A stretch of 43,331 nt of DNA from Synergistaceae bacterium (lineage in GTDB: Bacteria; Synergistota; Synergistia; Synergistales; Aminobacteriaceae). The DNA lies in contig JAAYLU010000007.1 of assembly GCA_012521675.1 (NCBI GenBank), positions 1 to 43,331 on the forward strand, in the 5' to 3' direction. Made by a program: the position numbers and the translations under genes. The notes beneath the pieces were generated by a model that had not been told where the DNA came from, did not search any database, and saw only the letters and a program-made list of their open reading frames with translations. This document shows positions 42,778 through 43,331 of this stretch, one piece after another. The first letter of the stretch is position 1; each line of letters starts with the position of its first letter.

Positions 42778-43331
42778 TTGAAATACAGGCGAATTCTATT
42801 GAAGCTCTCCGGAGAGGTGCTGGCGGGCGACCGAGCTTTCGGATTCGACTTCGACGCAGTTCGAAGGATAGGTGCGGAGATAGTCGAGGTCGCACTGGCA
42901 GGGGTGCAGGTCGCAATGGTCGTCGGCGGCGGGAACATGCTGAGGGGAAGGGAGCTCGAGGCCTTGGGCGTCGAGCGCTCCCAGGCGGACTATATGGGCA
43001 TGTTGGCCACCGTGATGAACGCCCTGTGCCTCCAGGACGTCCTGGAAAAGTACGGAATTCCCACGAGGGTTCAGACCGCGATAGAGATGCGCCAGATGGC
43101 CGAACCTTACATACGCCGAAGGGCCCTGCGACACCTCGAGAAGGACAGGATCGTCATCTTCGCGGCGGGCACCGGGTCTCCCTATTTTTCAACTGATACG
43201 GCGGCCGCTCTTCGTGCTGCGGAGATGGAGGCCGACTGTCTGTTGAAAGCTACGAAGGTAGATGGTATATATAGTGCGGACCCAAACAAGCATCCCGAGG
43301 CCGTCCTGCTGCACAGGCTCACGTACATGGA
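42778..43331 (+). CDS. pyrH: UMP kinase, 3' end beyond window
   Basis: 184 full codons from TTG 42778 ([20 protein letters not shown]) with AAGGAGGAAGG upstream; the frame is open to the right edge. PyrH phosphorylates UMP to UDP and belongs to the amino-acid-kinase fold. Motifs visible: KLSGE (ATP site), [10 protein letters not shown] (nucleotide site), [33 protein letters not shown] and [17 protein letters not shown]. The gene follows tsf as in most bacteria, and frr is expected next outside the window. Confidence 0.97.
   Translation, partial: MKYRRILLKLSGEVLAGDRAFGFDFDAVRRIGAEIVEVALAGVQVAMVVGGGNMLRGRELEALGVERSQADYMGMLATVMNALCLQDVLEKYGIPTRVQTAIEMRQMAEPYIRRRALRHLEKDRIVIFAAGTGSPYFSTDTAAALRAAEMEADCLLKATKVDGIYSADPNKHPEAVLLHRLTYM

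Overview
The window reads as chromosomal housekeeping sequence from a GC-rich (roughly 60 percent by eye) diderm-type bacterium. The mixture is Firmicutes-like gene order (rpmH-rnpA-yidD-yidC-jag, infC-rpmI-rplT-pheS-pheT-zapA-cvpA-mutS2, rpsB-tsf-pyrH), short HisG with HisZ, a threonine T-box, a TAXI-type TRAP transporter and a RocB-like peptidase. This suggests Synergistota or a close relative. That placement is inference; no rRNA gene is present. No phage, insertion sequence, CRISPR array, tRNA or rRNA was found.

Layout. 1-3294 (minus): histidine operon hisZ-hisG-hisB-hisA-hisF, running off the left edge, with no hisH between hisB and hisA. 3450-10395 (plus): tightly packed radA, nfeD, slipin, leuS, holA. 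10458-10739 (minus): rpsT with its own promoter and terminator. 10949-14605: RocB-like amidohydrolase and a DinG/XPD-type Fe-S helicase. 14591-14811: a structured non-coding stretch and the rpmH promoter. 14812-17931: rpmH, rnpA, yidD, yidC, jag and a divergent lgt. 18023-19441: a periplasmic HtrA protease. 19606-22709: rpsO, pnp, dut. 22706-24923: thrS behind a T-box riboswitch. 25057-26532: guaB. 26649-29648: a TAXI/TRAP transporter. 29666-31187: infC-rpmI-rplT behind an attenuator-like leader. 31359-38300: pheS, pheT, a coiled-coil ORF, zapA, cvpA and mutS2. 38358-40533: hisD and an exported cyclohexadienyl-dehydratase-like protein. 40591-40719: SRP RNA. 40723-41046 (minus): a CstR-like repressor. 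41250 to the end: rpsB, tsf and partial pyrH.

Much of the window is translation machinery (S20, L34, S15, IF3, L35, L20, S2, EF-Ts and Leu/Thr/Phe tRNA synthetases) or protein targeting (SRP RNA, YidC, YidD, Lgt). Many genes overlap by 1-4 bases (ATGA, GTGA, TGATG), and several start at TTG or GTG. infC appears to start at AUA.

I saw no convincing new multi-gene system. The observations most worth checking are the infC AUA start and leader, the thrS T-box, the CstR-like repressor with a candidate operator, the Lgt lacking usual key residues, the HisD with a Cys in place of a zinc-ligand Gln, the exported PheC-like protein, the coiled-coil ORF beside zapA, and the structured element before rpmH.
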